From NCBI RefSeq assembly GCF_006346325.1, contig NZ_VDYR01000001.1, positions 2,133,501 to 2,197,500 on the forward strand: 64,000 bases of DNA. Direction: 5' to 3'. Under the pieces are notes generated by a model. It saw only the letters and a program-made list of their open reading frames with translations. It did not search any database and was not told the DNA's origin. The stretch is from Sphingomonas japonica. Lineage in GTDB: Bacteria; Pseudomonadota; Alphaproteobacteria; Sphingomonadales; Sphingomonadaceae. Within the stretch, counting starts at the first letter, position 1; each line of letters opens with the position of its first letter. The position numbers and the translations under genes were made by a program. Of the stretch, positions 33,767 through 41,181 are shown piece by piece.

Positions 33767-34123
33767 TCACGCCTTTTCGAGCGTGCATTGCAGCGGATGG
33801 CTGTTCTGCCGCGCAAAGTCGATCACCTGCGCGACCTTGGTCTCGGCGACTTCGTAGCTGAACACGCCGCACACCCCCACGCCCTTCTGGTGGACATGGA
33901 GCATCACCCGCGTCGCCTCCTCCATGTTCATGCGAAAGAAGCGCTGCAGGCACAGCACCACGAACTCCATCGGCGTGTAATCGTCGTTGAGCATCAGCAC
34001 GCGATACGGGGTCGGCTGTTTGGTGCGCGTGCGAGTCCGCGTCGCGACACCGAGCTGGTTGTCGCCGTCCTCGCGGTCGTCGTCGCCCGCCATGCGGGGC
34101 TGGAATTGGTTTGGCCGGATCAT
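33767..34123 (-). CDS. clpS: ATP-dependent Clp protease adaptor ClpS
   Basis: ClpS gives N-degron substrates to ClpAP. The product from ATG 34123 is 118 residues with the family core [51 protein letters not shown]. The acidic and TRTRTK-rich N-terminal tail of about 38 residues contacts ClpA in other species; an internal ATG 34093 would shorten it. The phasin terminator lies 100 bases upstream. clpA is not in this window. Confidence 0.95.
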   Translation of the reverse strand: MIRPNQFQPRMAGDDDREDGDNQLGVATRTRTRTKQPTPYRVLMLNDDYTPMEFVVLCLQRFFRMNMEEATRVMLHVHQKGVGVCGVFSYEVAETKVAQVIDFARQNSHPLQCTLEKA

Positions 34124-34223
34124 GATCGCTGAAAATAGGAGACGCCGGGGGGTAAGGGCAAGGGCCGGCCGCGCGCCGGGGTGAGATTTGTGGCGATGGC
34201 GCTCCGATCGCTCCGCGGAAACG

Positions 34224-34252
34224 AAAAAGGGCGACCGCATCGGCGGCCGCCC
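34224..34252 (-). terminator. Rho-independent terminator of phaP
   Basis: Read on the minus strand, GGGCGGCCGC (34252-34243) and GCGGTCGCCC (34238-34229) form a stem with one wobble and a CGAT loop, followed by five T residues. It ends the phasin transcript 37 bases beyond its stop. Confidence 0.88.
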
Positions 34253-34288
34253 CTTCCCTGATCTTCGCTAAGGCGAAGGCGCGCCGAT

Positions 34289-35068
34289 TCAGGCGGCGAC
34301 CTTCACCTTGTCGGCTGCGACCGCCATGCGGTTCGACAGCGGCTGGGCTGCGTCGCCGGCGAGCTTCATCATGTGCTCGGTCGTCTTCGACGCCTCGGCG
34401 ACATACATGTCGAACGCGCTGCGCATGAAATCGCTCTGCAGCTTGAACAGCTCGGTCGGCGACTTCACCGACGCCATGCTCTTCATCGTGGCGGTGGCCT
34501 GCTCGAACGACTTGCGGCTGAACTCGGCGGCTTCCTGGCCGATCGACTCCATGCCCTTGGCAGCGATGCGGCTCGATTCGACCATCGCTTCGAGGTTGCC
34601 CTTGGCGAAGTCGTTCATCTCTTCGACCATCTTGGCGCTCTTCTCCATCGCACCCTTGGTACGATCGCTCATGTCGCCGAACATGGCCTTGGCCTGTGCC
34701 TGGGTGTTCTTCGCGGTGTTTTCTACGGTGGTCTGCATGATTTCGAGTTCCTTTTCGACGGGTTCTGAAACGGCGACCGTCGCCTTGCTGACGGCCTCCA
34801 CGGACGTTGCGGTGGCAGCGACAGGCTGCGGCGCTGCGGCAGGCCGCGGCGCCGGCTGAGCAGGCTTGGCGGCGGGCGGGGTCGGCTTGGCAGCAACCGG
34901 CGCCGGAGCTGCCTTGGCCTTGGCCACGACGGGAGCGGTCTTGGCCGCATCCGTCTTCGCGTCAGCCGCCTTTTCAGGAGCGGCCACCGCCGTGGGCGCC
35001 TTGGACGCAGAGACCGGCTTGGCTGCTGCCGCTTGCCCCGCTTTGCTCCGATTGGTCCTGTTCGCCAT
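34289..35068 (-). CDS. phaP: Phasin with Ala/Pro/Lys-rich N-terminus
   Basis: Phasins coat polyhydroxybutyrate granules. The 259-residue protein splits in two. Residues about 1-105 are low-complexity Ala/Lys/Pro/Val sequence without aromatic residues, like histone H1-type tails. Residues about 110-259 are the helical phasin domain (ENTAKNTQAQAKAMFGDMSDRTKG, SFEQATATMKSMASVKSPTELFKLQSDFMRSAFD). ATG 35068 follows a GGAG site. A palindrome and promoter lie upstream, and phaC is just beyond on the same strand. Confidence 0.93.
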   Translation of the reverse strand: MANRTNRSKAGQAAAAKPVSASKAPTAVAAPEKAADAKTDAAKTAPVVAKAKAAPAPVAAKPTPPAAKPAQPAPRPAAAPQPVAATATSVEAVSKATVAVSEPVEKELEIMQTTVENTAKNTQAQAKAMFGDMSDRTKGAMEKSAKMVEEMNDFAKGNLEAMVESSRIAAKGMESIGQEAAEFSRKSFEQATATMKSMASVKSPTELFKLQSDFMRSAFDMYVAEASKTTEHMMKLAGDAAQPLSNRMAVAADKVKVAA

Positions 35069-35086
35069 GATCGCTCCGACAGTTAT

Positions 35087-35101
35087 TGCTGCGCCGCAGC
35101 A
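35087..35101. promoter_or_regulatory. Putative PhaR operator at phaP
   Basis: TGCTGCGCCGCAGCA is a perfect palindrome and contains CTGC-N3-GCAG, the TGC-rich sequence reported as the target of PhaR, a PHB-sensing repressor of phasin genes. A weaker copy GTGCGATGCAG is at 35138-35148. The main site covers the expected transcription start. PhaR itself is not encoded in this window. Confidence 0.6.
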
Positions 35102-35128
35102 TTTACTTCAGCACCGTCGGGATTGCAA
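35100..35128 (-). promoter_or_regulatory. Putative sigma70-type promoter of phaP
   Basis: On the minus strand TTGCAA (35128-35123) is followed after 17 bases by TAAATG (35105-35100). The start point should fall near 35093, inside the palindrome, with about 25 bases of leader to ATG 35068. Spacing is ideal but the -10 is only a partial match, so this is a prediction. Confidence 0.45.
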
Positions 35129-35182
35129 GTGCCTATTGTGCGATGCAGCATGCTCGTATCGAACTGATAAATCGTACTTTTA

Positions 35183-36922
35183 TCATCGCGTGCGGACATA
35201 GCTCCCTGGCGCATCCTCGATCGCCGCAAGCGCGCCCTTGCCGGGAATGCGCGCACCGGTCGCGGCGACCTTGCCAGGCGCCGTCTGCGCGATCCATTCG
35301 ATCCAGTCGGGCCACCAGCTGCCCTTGGTCTCAGTCGCTCCCGCGACGAATTCCTCGAGCGAGCCGACCTCGCTGTCGTTGGTCCAATATTGATATTTGC
35401 CCGCCGCCGGCGGATTGACGACGCCGGCGATGTGCCCCGACCCCGCCAGCACGAATTTCAGCGGGCCGGCGAAATGGTGGGTCATCTTCCATACGCTCTC
35501 GGCCGGCGCGATATGATCCTCGCGGCCCGCCTGGATATAAGACGGCGTCTTGACCGTGGTCAGGTCGATCGGCGTCCCCGCAACCGTCACCGCTCCCGGT
35601 GTCACCAGCAGATTGTCGCGGTACAGGTCGGTCAGATAGCTGCGGTGCCATTTCGCCGGCAGGTTGGTGACGTCGGCATTCCAGTGCAGCAGGTCGAACG
35701 GCACATAATCCTGCCCGAGCAGATAGTTGTTGGTGACATAGTTCCAGATCAGGTCGCGCCCGCGCAGCAGGTTGAACGTCGCCGCCATGTAGCGCCCGTC
35801 GAGATACCCCTCGCCCGACAGCGACTGGATCAGGTTCATCTGGTCGTCGCTGACGAACAGGTTGAGGTCGCCCGCCTGCGAGAAGTCGACCTGCGCGGTA
35901 AAGAAGGTCGCGCTCGTCACCCGCTCTGCCTGTCCCCGCGCGGTCAGCAGCGCGAGCGTCGCCGCCAGCGTCGTGCCCGCGACGCAATAGCCGATCGCGT
36001 GGACGCCTTCGACGCCGAGCAGCTCGCGTACCGTGTCGATTGCATCGATCTGCCCGAGCTCGACATAATCGTCCCAGATCACGTCCTTCATCGTCGCGTC
36101 CGCTGATTTCCACGAAACCACGAACACGCTCAGCCCCTGCTCGACCGCCCAGGCGATGAAGCTCTTCTCCGCCGTCAGGTCGAGGATGTAGAAGCGGTTG
36201 ATCCACGGCGGAAAGATGATCAGCGGCGTCTCGAACACCTGTTTGGTGATCGGCGCATAGTGGATCAGCTCGTAGAGCGGCGTGCGCCTGACGACCTTGC
36301 CCGGCGTCGTTGCGATGTTGCGCCCGACCTCGAATGCGGTGGTGTCGGTGTGCGTCATCTGCCCCTTGGACAGATCGGCCATCATGTTCTGCAGCCCCTT
36401 GAGCAGATTCTCGCCGCGCGTCTCGGCGATCTTCTTGAGCACTTCGGGATTGGTCGCGGGGAAGTTGGTCGGGCTCATCGCATCGATGAAGCCGCGTGTG
36501 GCGAAGCGGATCTGCTCCTTCTGGCGCGGCTCGACGCCGTCGAGCGCATCGACGCCCTTCACCAGATGGTCGGCGATCAGGAAATAGCTCTGCCGCAGGA
36601 AATCGAACACCGGATCCTCGCGCCATTCGGGTGCCCTGAAGCGCCGGTCCTTCGCGCGCTCGGGCGTTTCTGTGACCGGCTCGGCGCTGGCGGGATCGAG
36701 GAAGCGCTGCCACAGCGTCATCGTGTCGGCCCAGAAATCGGCCGACGCGCGCAGCATCGGCGTCGGATCCATCAGCCCTGCGGCGGAGGATCCTGCGGTC
36801 GCCTGGCTCCACTGGTCGAAGCCATGCTCGAGCATCATCTGCTGCGCCCGCCCGAGCACCCAGGTCCAGTGCTGCAGCTCTTCCAGGCTGGGCGGACTGG
36901 TCGATGCTTGGGCTTGCGTCAT
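35183..36922 (-). CDS. phaC: Class I polyhydroxyalkanoate synthase
   Basis: PhaC polymerises (R)-3-hydroxybutyryl-CoA into PHB. The 579-residue length and lack of a PhaE/PhaR partner point to class I. The active-site box GYCVAG is at residues 311-316 with Cys313 as nucleophile; FPPWINRFYILDL near residue 237, WNADVTNLP, the Asp in GREDHIAP and the His in GSGHIAG are all present. It lies upstream of phaP on the same strand, 114 bases apart. An inverted repeat pair sits just upstream of its start. Confidence 0.96.
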   Translation of the reverse strand: MTQAQASTSPPSLEELQHWTWVLGRAQQMMLEHGFDQWSQATAGSSAAGLMDPTPMLRASADFWADTMTLWQRFLDPASAEPVTETPERAKDRRFRAPEWREDPVFDFLRQSYFLIADHLVKGVDALDGVEPRQKEQIRFATRGFIDAMSPTNFPATNPEVLKKIAETRGENLLKGLQNMMADLSKGQMTHTDTTAFEVGRNIATTPGKVVRRTPLYELIHYAPITKQVFETPLIIFPPWINRFYILDLTAEKSFIAWAVEQGLSVFVVSWKSADATMKDVIWDDYVELGQIDAIDTVRELLGVEGVHAIGYCVAGTTLAATLALLTARGQAERVTSATFFTAQVDFSQAGDLNLFVSDDQMNLIQSLSGEGYLDGRYMAATFNLLRGRDLIWNYVTNNYLLGQDYVPFDLLHWNADVTNLPAKWHRSYLTDLYRDNLLVTPGAVTVAGTPIDLTTVKTPSYIQAGREDHIAPAESVWKMTHHFAGPLKFVLAGSGHIAGVVNPPAAGKYQYWTNDSEVGSLEEFVAGATETKGSWWPDWIEWIAQTAPGKVAATGARIPGKGALAAIEDAPGSYVRTR

Positions 36923-36942
36923 GGAGGTTCCTCTCGACTCTT

Positions 36943-37037
36943 CATTCCCGCGAACGCGGGAATCCGGCTTTGGGTTGCCACCCTAGAGCGTTCGGCTCGC
37001 AACGAGAACAAGCTGGATTCCCGCGTTCGTGGGAATG
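36943..37037. repeat. Facing pair of REP-like palindromes (phaC/aminotransferase gap)
   Basis: ATTCCCGCG-AA-CGCGGGAAT (36944-36963) is a perfect palindrome within a 28-base unit (36943-36970). A second unit at 37010-37037 is its reverse complement at 26 of 28 positions. About 40 bases separate them. Such facing palindromes resemble bacterial REP/BIME elements. It lies in the divergent promoter region, so it may affect phaC and the aminotransferase gene. Confidence 0.85.
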
Positions 37038-37065
37038 ACGTATGGACGGGGCGAAAGGAGCGTCC

Positions 37066-38268
37066 ATGTCCGAACAATTCTACCGCATCAAACGCCTGCC
37101 GCCCTATGTCATTGCCGAGGTCAACGGCATGCGGGCGGCGGCGCGCGCGAGCGGCGAGGACATTATCGACCTCGGCATGGGCAATCCCGATCTGCCGCCA
37201 CCGCCGCACGTTATCGAAAAGCTGATCGAAGTCGCGCGCAAGCCCGACGCGCACGGCTATTCGCAGTCCAGGGGCATTCCCGGCCTGCGGCGTGCCCAGG
37301 CCAATTACTATGCCCGCCGCTTCGGGGTCGAGGTCGATCCCGAAAGCGAAGTCGTGGTGACGATGGGGTCGAAGGAAGGGCTCGCCAGCCTCGCCACCGC
37401 GATCACCGCGCCGGGCGACGTCGTGCTCGCGCCGAATCCCAGCTATCCGATCCACACCTTCGGGTTCATCATCGCCGGCGCCGCGATCCGTTCGGTACCG
37501 ACCACGCCCGACGAGGAATATTTCCGCTCGCTCGAACGGGCGATGGCGTTCACCGTCCCGCGTCCCAGCATCCTGGTCGTCAACTATCCGTCGAATCCGA
37601 CGGCCGAGACGGTCGACCTCGCCTTCTACGAACGGCTCGTCGCCTGGGCGAAGGACAACCAGGTGTGGATATTGTCCGACCTCGCCTATTCGGAACTCTA
37701 TTTCGACGGCAAGCCGACCCGATCGATCCTCGAGGTCGAGGGCGCCAAGGACATCGCCGTCGAATTCACCTCGCTGTCGAAAACCTATTCGATGGCGGGC
37801 TGGCGGATGGGCTTCGCGGTCGGCAACAAGGTGCTGATCGCGGCAATGTCGCGCGTCAAATCCTACCTCGATTACGGCGCGTTCACGCCGATCCAGGCCG
37901 CCGCCTGCGCCGCGCTGAACGGCCCTCAGGATATCGTCGAAAGCAATCGCCTGCTCTATCACAAGCGCCGCGACGTATTGGTCGAGGCGTTCGGGCGGGC
38001 CGGGTGGGACATCCCGCCGCCGCCCGCATCGATGTTCGCCTGGGCACCGCTCCCGCCCGCGCTGCGCCATCTCGGCAGCCTCGAATTTTCCAAGCAGCTG
38101 CTGACCCAGGCCAAGGTCGCGGTCGCGCCGGGCGTCGGGTACGGCGAGGATGGCGAGGGTTATGTCCGCATCGCCATGGTCGAGAACGAACAGCGCCTGC
38201 GCCAGGCGGCACGCAACGTCCGCAAATATCTCCAGTCGATGGGGGTCAACACCGCCAATCCGGGATGA
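37066..38268 (+). CDS. alaC: AlaC-type aminotransferase
   Basis: A 400-residue class I/II PLP aminotransferase of the group annotated as glutamate-pyruvate aminotransferase AlaC, which makes alanine; LL-diaminopimelate aminotransferase-like activity is the alternative. It opens FYRIKRLPPYVIAEV, then DIIDLGMGNPDLPPP, NYPSNPTAETVD, DLAYSELYFDG, and the PLP lysine in SLSKTYSMAGWRMGF. ATG 37066 has AAAGGAG upstream; an in-frame ATG 37042 lies in a repeat. Facing phaC. Confidence 0.9.
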   Translation: MSEQFYRIKRLPPYVIAEVNGMRAAARASGEDIIDLGMGNPDLPPPPHVIEKLIEVARKPDAHGYSQSRGIPGLRRAQANYYARRFGVEVDPESEVVVTMGSKEGLASLATAITAPGDVVLAPNPSYPIHTFGFIIAGAAIRSVPTTPDEEYFRSLERAMAFTVPRPSILVVNYPSNPTAETVDLAFYERLVAWAKDNQVWILSDLAYSELYFDGKPTRSILEVEGAKDIAVEFTSLSKTYSMAGWRMGFAVGNKVLIAAMSRVKSYLDYGAFTPIQAAACAALNGPQDIVESNRLLYHKRRDVLVEAFGRAGWDIPPPPASMFAWAPLPPALRHLGSLEFSKQLLTQAKVAVAPGVGYGEDGEGYVRIAMVENEQRLRQAARNVRKYLQSMGVNTANPG

Positions 38269-38341
38269 ATCCGCGCGCAGCGTACGGACTCCGCCGCCCG
38301 GTGCAAACGCGGCATTAACCAGCGCCGCCTATCCCGTCAGG

Positions 38342-40126
38342 ATGCTTCCGCTGCGGCTGCCATCCCCCAAGTTGCGCACCGCGATCCTGGTCGGGATCGC
38401 CTATACGATCCTCGCTGCCGCGGCGATCGCCTTCACCCGGCTCAGCGACAACGTCGCATTGATCTGGTTCGCCACTGCTCCGTTGCTCGCCGCATTGACG
38501 GTATGGCCGCGTCGCAGCTGGTGGATGTTCATCCTCGCCGGGCTGATCGGCAGCATGACCGCGACGCTGGTGACGTCGCCCTACACCGCGCTGGCAGGGC
38601 TGTTCGCCATCGCCAATGTCGGCGAAGCGGTGATCGCCGCTTTGTTGCTGCGGCGCTGGGCGCTGAATCGCGAGCTGTTCCTGTCGACTCGCTCGATCCC
38701 CTGGTTCGTGCTGTGGGCCGGCTTCGTCGCGCCGGCGCTTTCGGGAGCGGTCGTCGCGGCGGCGCTGTTCGCCGCGCACGGCACCGATCCGCTGACGACC
38801 TGGGGCAACTGGCTGATCGGCCACGGCCTGGGGTCGGTGATCGCGATGCCGCTGGCGGTGCTGGTCCTGCGCGGCGGTGCCGAATGGAAGCTGTTCGCGG
38901 CGCGCGCCGATGCCGCACGCGCCATCGGGGTTGCGACGCTGGTGATCGCGGTCAGCGCGGCGGTGTTCAGCCAGGACCGTTTTCCGCTGCTGTTCCTCGT
39001 GATCATGCCCGTCCTCGTTGCCACCTTCACGCTGCGCAGTATCGGTGCCGCGGCCAGTATCGTCATCGTCGCCGTAATCGGCGCGGCGTTCACGCTGGGC
39101 GGCCACGGACCGATCGGGCTGGTGCGCGGCGACGAAGCGCTGCAGCTCCAGTTCTTCCAGTTCTACGTCGGCACGCTGTTCGTGATCGCGCTTCCGGTCG
39201 CGACCACGCTGATCGAGCGCGATACGCTGCTGCGCGCGCTCAGCACCAGCGAGGCGCGCTATCGGCTCGTCGCCGAACATGCCAGCGACATCATGATCAC
39301 GGTCGATCCGCTCGGCCGCGTCGAATACGTCTCGCCGTCGATCCGCGAGCTCGGTTTCGCCGACCCGCTGGCGCTGTACGGCACCGAGGCCCTGCTGCTG
39401 GTCGCCGAGCCCGACCGTGAACGGGTACGCGCCACCTATCGTCAGGCGATCGCCGCTCCCGACCGCACCTTTCGCGTCGAGTATCGCGCGCTGCGCGCAT
39501 CGGGCGAGACCAGCTGGTTCGAGATCAGCACCCGTGCCGTGCTCGACGATCTCGGCCAGGCCACGGCGATGGTCAGCGTTGCGCGCGATCTGTCGCAGCG
39601 CAAGGCGCGCGAGGAGGAACTGGAACGCGCCGCCTCGCTCGATCCGATGACCGGGCTGCTCAATCGCGAAGTATTCCGCCGCTCGGTCGGACTCGCGCTC
39701 CACCGCGCACGCCGCCAACCCGATCGCCGTGCCGCCCTCGCGCTGATCGATATCGACCATTTCAAGGGCGTCAACGATACCCACGGCCATGCCGCGGGCG
39801 ACACCGCGATCCTCGTGCTCGCCGATCTGATGCGGTCGAATCTGCGTGCCGCCGATCAGATCGGGCGGATCGGCGGTGAGGAATTTGCGATCCTGTTCGA
39901 CGGGGTTGACGCCGACGTTGCCCAGGCGAGCTGCGAGCGACTGCGCGTCGCATTGTCGCGCCAGCCGGTGCCGTGCGCCGCGGGGACGTTCCGGATGACC
40001 GCCAGCATCGGCGTCGTGGCGGTGACCCCGGGAACCCAGATAGACCGCCTGTTCGCGCTGGCCGATCAGGCGCTCTATGCCGCCAAGCGCGGCGGGCGCG
40101 ACCGGGTCGAGCGCGCGACTGCCTGA
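38342..40126 (+). CDS. MASE1-PAS-GGDEF diguanylate cyclase
   Basis: A 594-residue membrane signalling enzyme. Residues 1-295 have eight or so hydrophobic segments with a MASE1 pattern (WFATAPLLAALTVWPRRSWW); residues about 305-420 are a PAS domain (ARYRLVAEHASDIMITVDPLG); residues 430-590 are GGDEF. The active loop GGEEF is at 511-515 and the inhibitory I-site RAAD lies five residues before it, so it should make c-di-GMP under product feedback. It follows the aminotransferase by 73 bases. A PilZ receptor is encoded at 19010. Confidence 0.92.
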   Translation: MLPLRLPSPKLRTAILVGIAYTILAAAAIAFTRLSDNVALIWFATAPLLAALTVWPRRSWWMFILAGLIGSMTATLVTSPYTALAGLFAIANVGEAVIAALLLRRWALNRELFLSTRSIPWFVLWAGFVAPALSGAVVAAALFAAHGTDPLTTWGNWLIGHGLGSVIAMPLAVLVLRGGAEWKLFAARADAARAIGVATLVIAVSAAVFSQDRFPLLFLVIMPVLVATFTLRSIGAAASIVIVAVIGAAFTLGGHGPIGLVRGDEALQLQFFQFYVGTLFVIALPVATTLIERDTLLRALSTSEARYRLVAEHASDIMITVDPLGRVEYVSPSIRELGFADPLALYGTEALLLVAEPDRERVRATYRQAIAAPDRTFRVEYRALRASGETSWFEISTRAVLDDLGQATAMVSVARDLSQRKAREEELERAASLDPMTGLLNREVFRRSVGLALHRARRQPDRRAALALIDIDHFKGVNDTHGHAAGDTAILVLADLMRSNLRAADQIGRIGGEEFAILFDGVDADVAQASCERLRVALSRQPVPCAAGTFRMTASIGVVAVTPGTQIDRLFALADQALYAAKRGGRDRVERATA

Positions 40127-40130
40127 TCCG

Positions 40131-40622
40131 TTACTCGGCCGCCTGCGCGTTGCTGTCGGGATAGACGTCCTCGGCCAGCGCCCACACCAGATCGCCCTTG
40201 GTCAGCACGCGCCCGTCATGTGCGCGCACCGCGACATCGGAAATCGGCTTGCGGTCCCGCGCATCAACCAGCACCGGCGACGCCGGCATTCCGGTTTCCC
40301 AGCGCTCCCCCCATTGCCGCAGCGCGACCATCGTCGGCAGCAGCGCGAACCCCTTGTCGGTCAGGCGATATTCGATCTTGCGGCGATCCTCGGGCAGCGG
40401 ACGGCGTTCGAGGATGCCGTGATCGACCAGTCGCCCCAGGCGATTGGACAGGATGTTGCGCGCGATGCCGAGTTCGGACTGGAATTCCTCGAAATGATGC
40501 AATCCGTTGAACGCGGCACGCAGGATCATGAACGACCAGCGCTCGCCCATCGCCTCCAGCGCGGCGGGCAGGCTGCAAGTGGCGGCCAGCTCGCGCAGGG
40601 ACTCTCGCAATTTCTCACCCAT
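40131..40622 (-). CDS. HxlR family winged-helix regulator
   Basis: A 163-residue DNA-binding protein with the HxlR core: CSLPAALEAMGERWSFMILRAAF with the conserved N-terminal Cys near residue 16, FEEFQSELGIARNILSNRLGRLVDHGILERR, and YRLTDKGFAL. Many members respond to thiol or quinone stress through this cysteine. It is divergent from the secreted small protein at 40758, and the shared 135-base gap contains GCACT/AGTGC half-sites 23 bases apart. Confidence 0.92.
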   Translation of the reverse strand: MGEKLRESLRELAATCSLPAALEAMGERWSFMILRAAFNGLHHFEEFQSELGIARNILSNRLGRLVDHGILERRPLPEDRRKIEYRLTDKGFALLPTMVALRQWGERWETGMPASPVLVDARDRKPISDVAVRAHDGRVLTKGDLVWALAEDVYPDSNAQAAE

Positions 40623-40757
40623 AGCCGCCCTGACTATCGCAAAATCGCCGCGTTGGAAACGCAAGGAAATGATGCGCCGCAGCACTAGTCCTTGATTGCA
40701 ACTTAATGCAGTGCCTGATAGGTAGTGAATCGCAACCTTACCCCGGGAGACTCTATC

Positions 40758-41066
40758 ATGAACCGCATCGCCGCCTTTTCGGCCCTCGCCATCGCCGCCG
40801 CTCCGATCGCCGCCGCTCCCGCTTTCGCCCAGACCGGCTATTACACCGTCACGCCCGTCACCGCCCCCGCCGAAGGCAAGCTGGTCACCCGCTCGACCGT
40901 GTGGACCTGCGACGGCGCGGTATGCACTGCGCCCAAGTCGGCGACCCGCGACAAGCTGCTGTGCGAACTGGTCGTGCGCGAAGTCGGCGCGCTCCAGGCA
41001 TTCCGCGCCAATGGCAGCGATTTCGACGCCGACACGCTGGCGAAGTGCAACGCCCGCGCCCGCTGA
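40758..41066 (+). CDS. Small secreted protein, CC_3452-like
   Basis: A 102-residue product with a clear signal peptide (MNRIAAFSALAIAAAPIAAAPAFAQ) and a mature part with four cysteines (TWTCDGAVC, LLCEL, LAKCNARAR), which looks like the alphaproteobacterial CC_3452 family of unknown function. GGGAGA lies seven bases before the ATG. It faces the HxlR gene. Disulfide-stabilised periplasmic protein by inference. Confidence 0.8.
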   Translation: MNRIAAFSALAIAAAPIAAAPAFAQTGYYTVTPVTAPAEGKLVTRSTVWTCDGAVCTAPKSATRDKLLCELVVREVGALQAFRANGSDFDADTLAKCNARAR

Positions 41067-41181
41067 TCGCGCACCGCGACGCCGGCCGGTCGCTGCCGGA
41101 CCGGCGTCGCCCAATCGGGAATAGCGCGCCCCTGCAACGAATGTGTTGCAAAGCGGCAAGCCGCGGCCCCATCTATCATCG

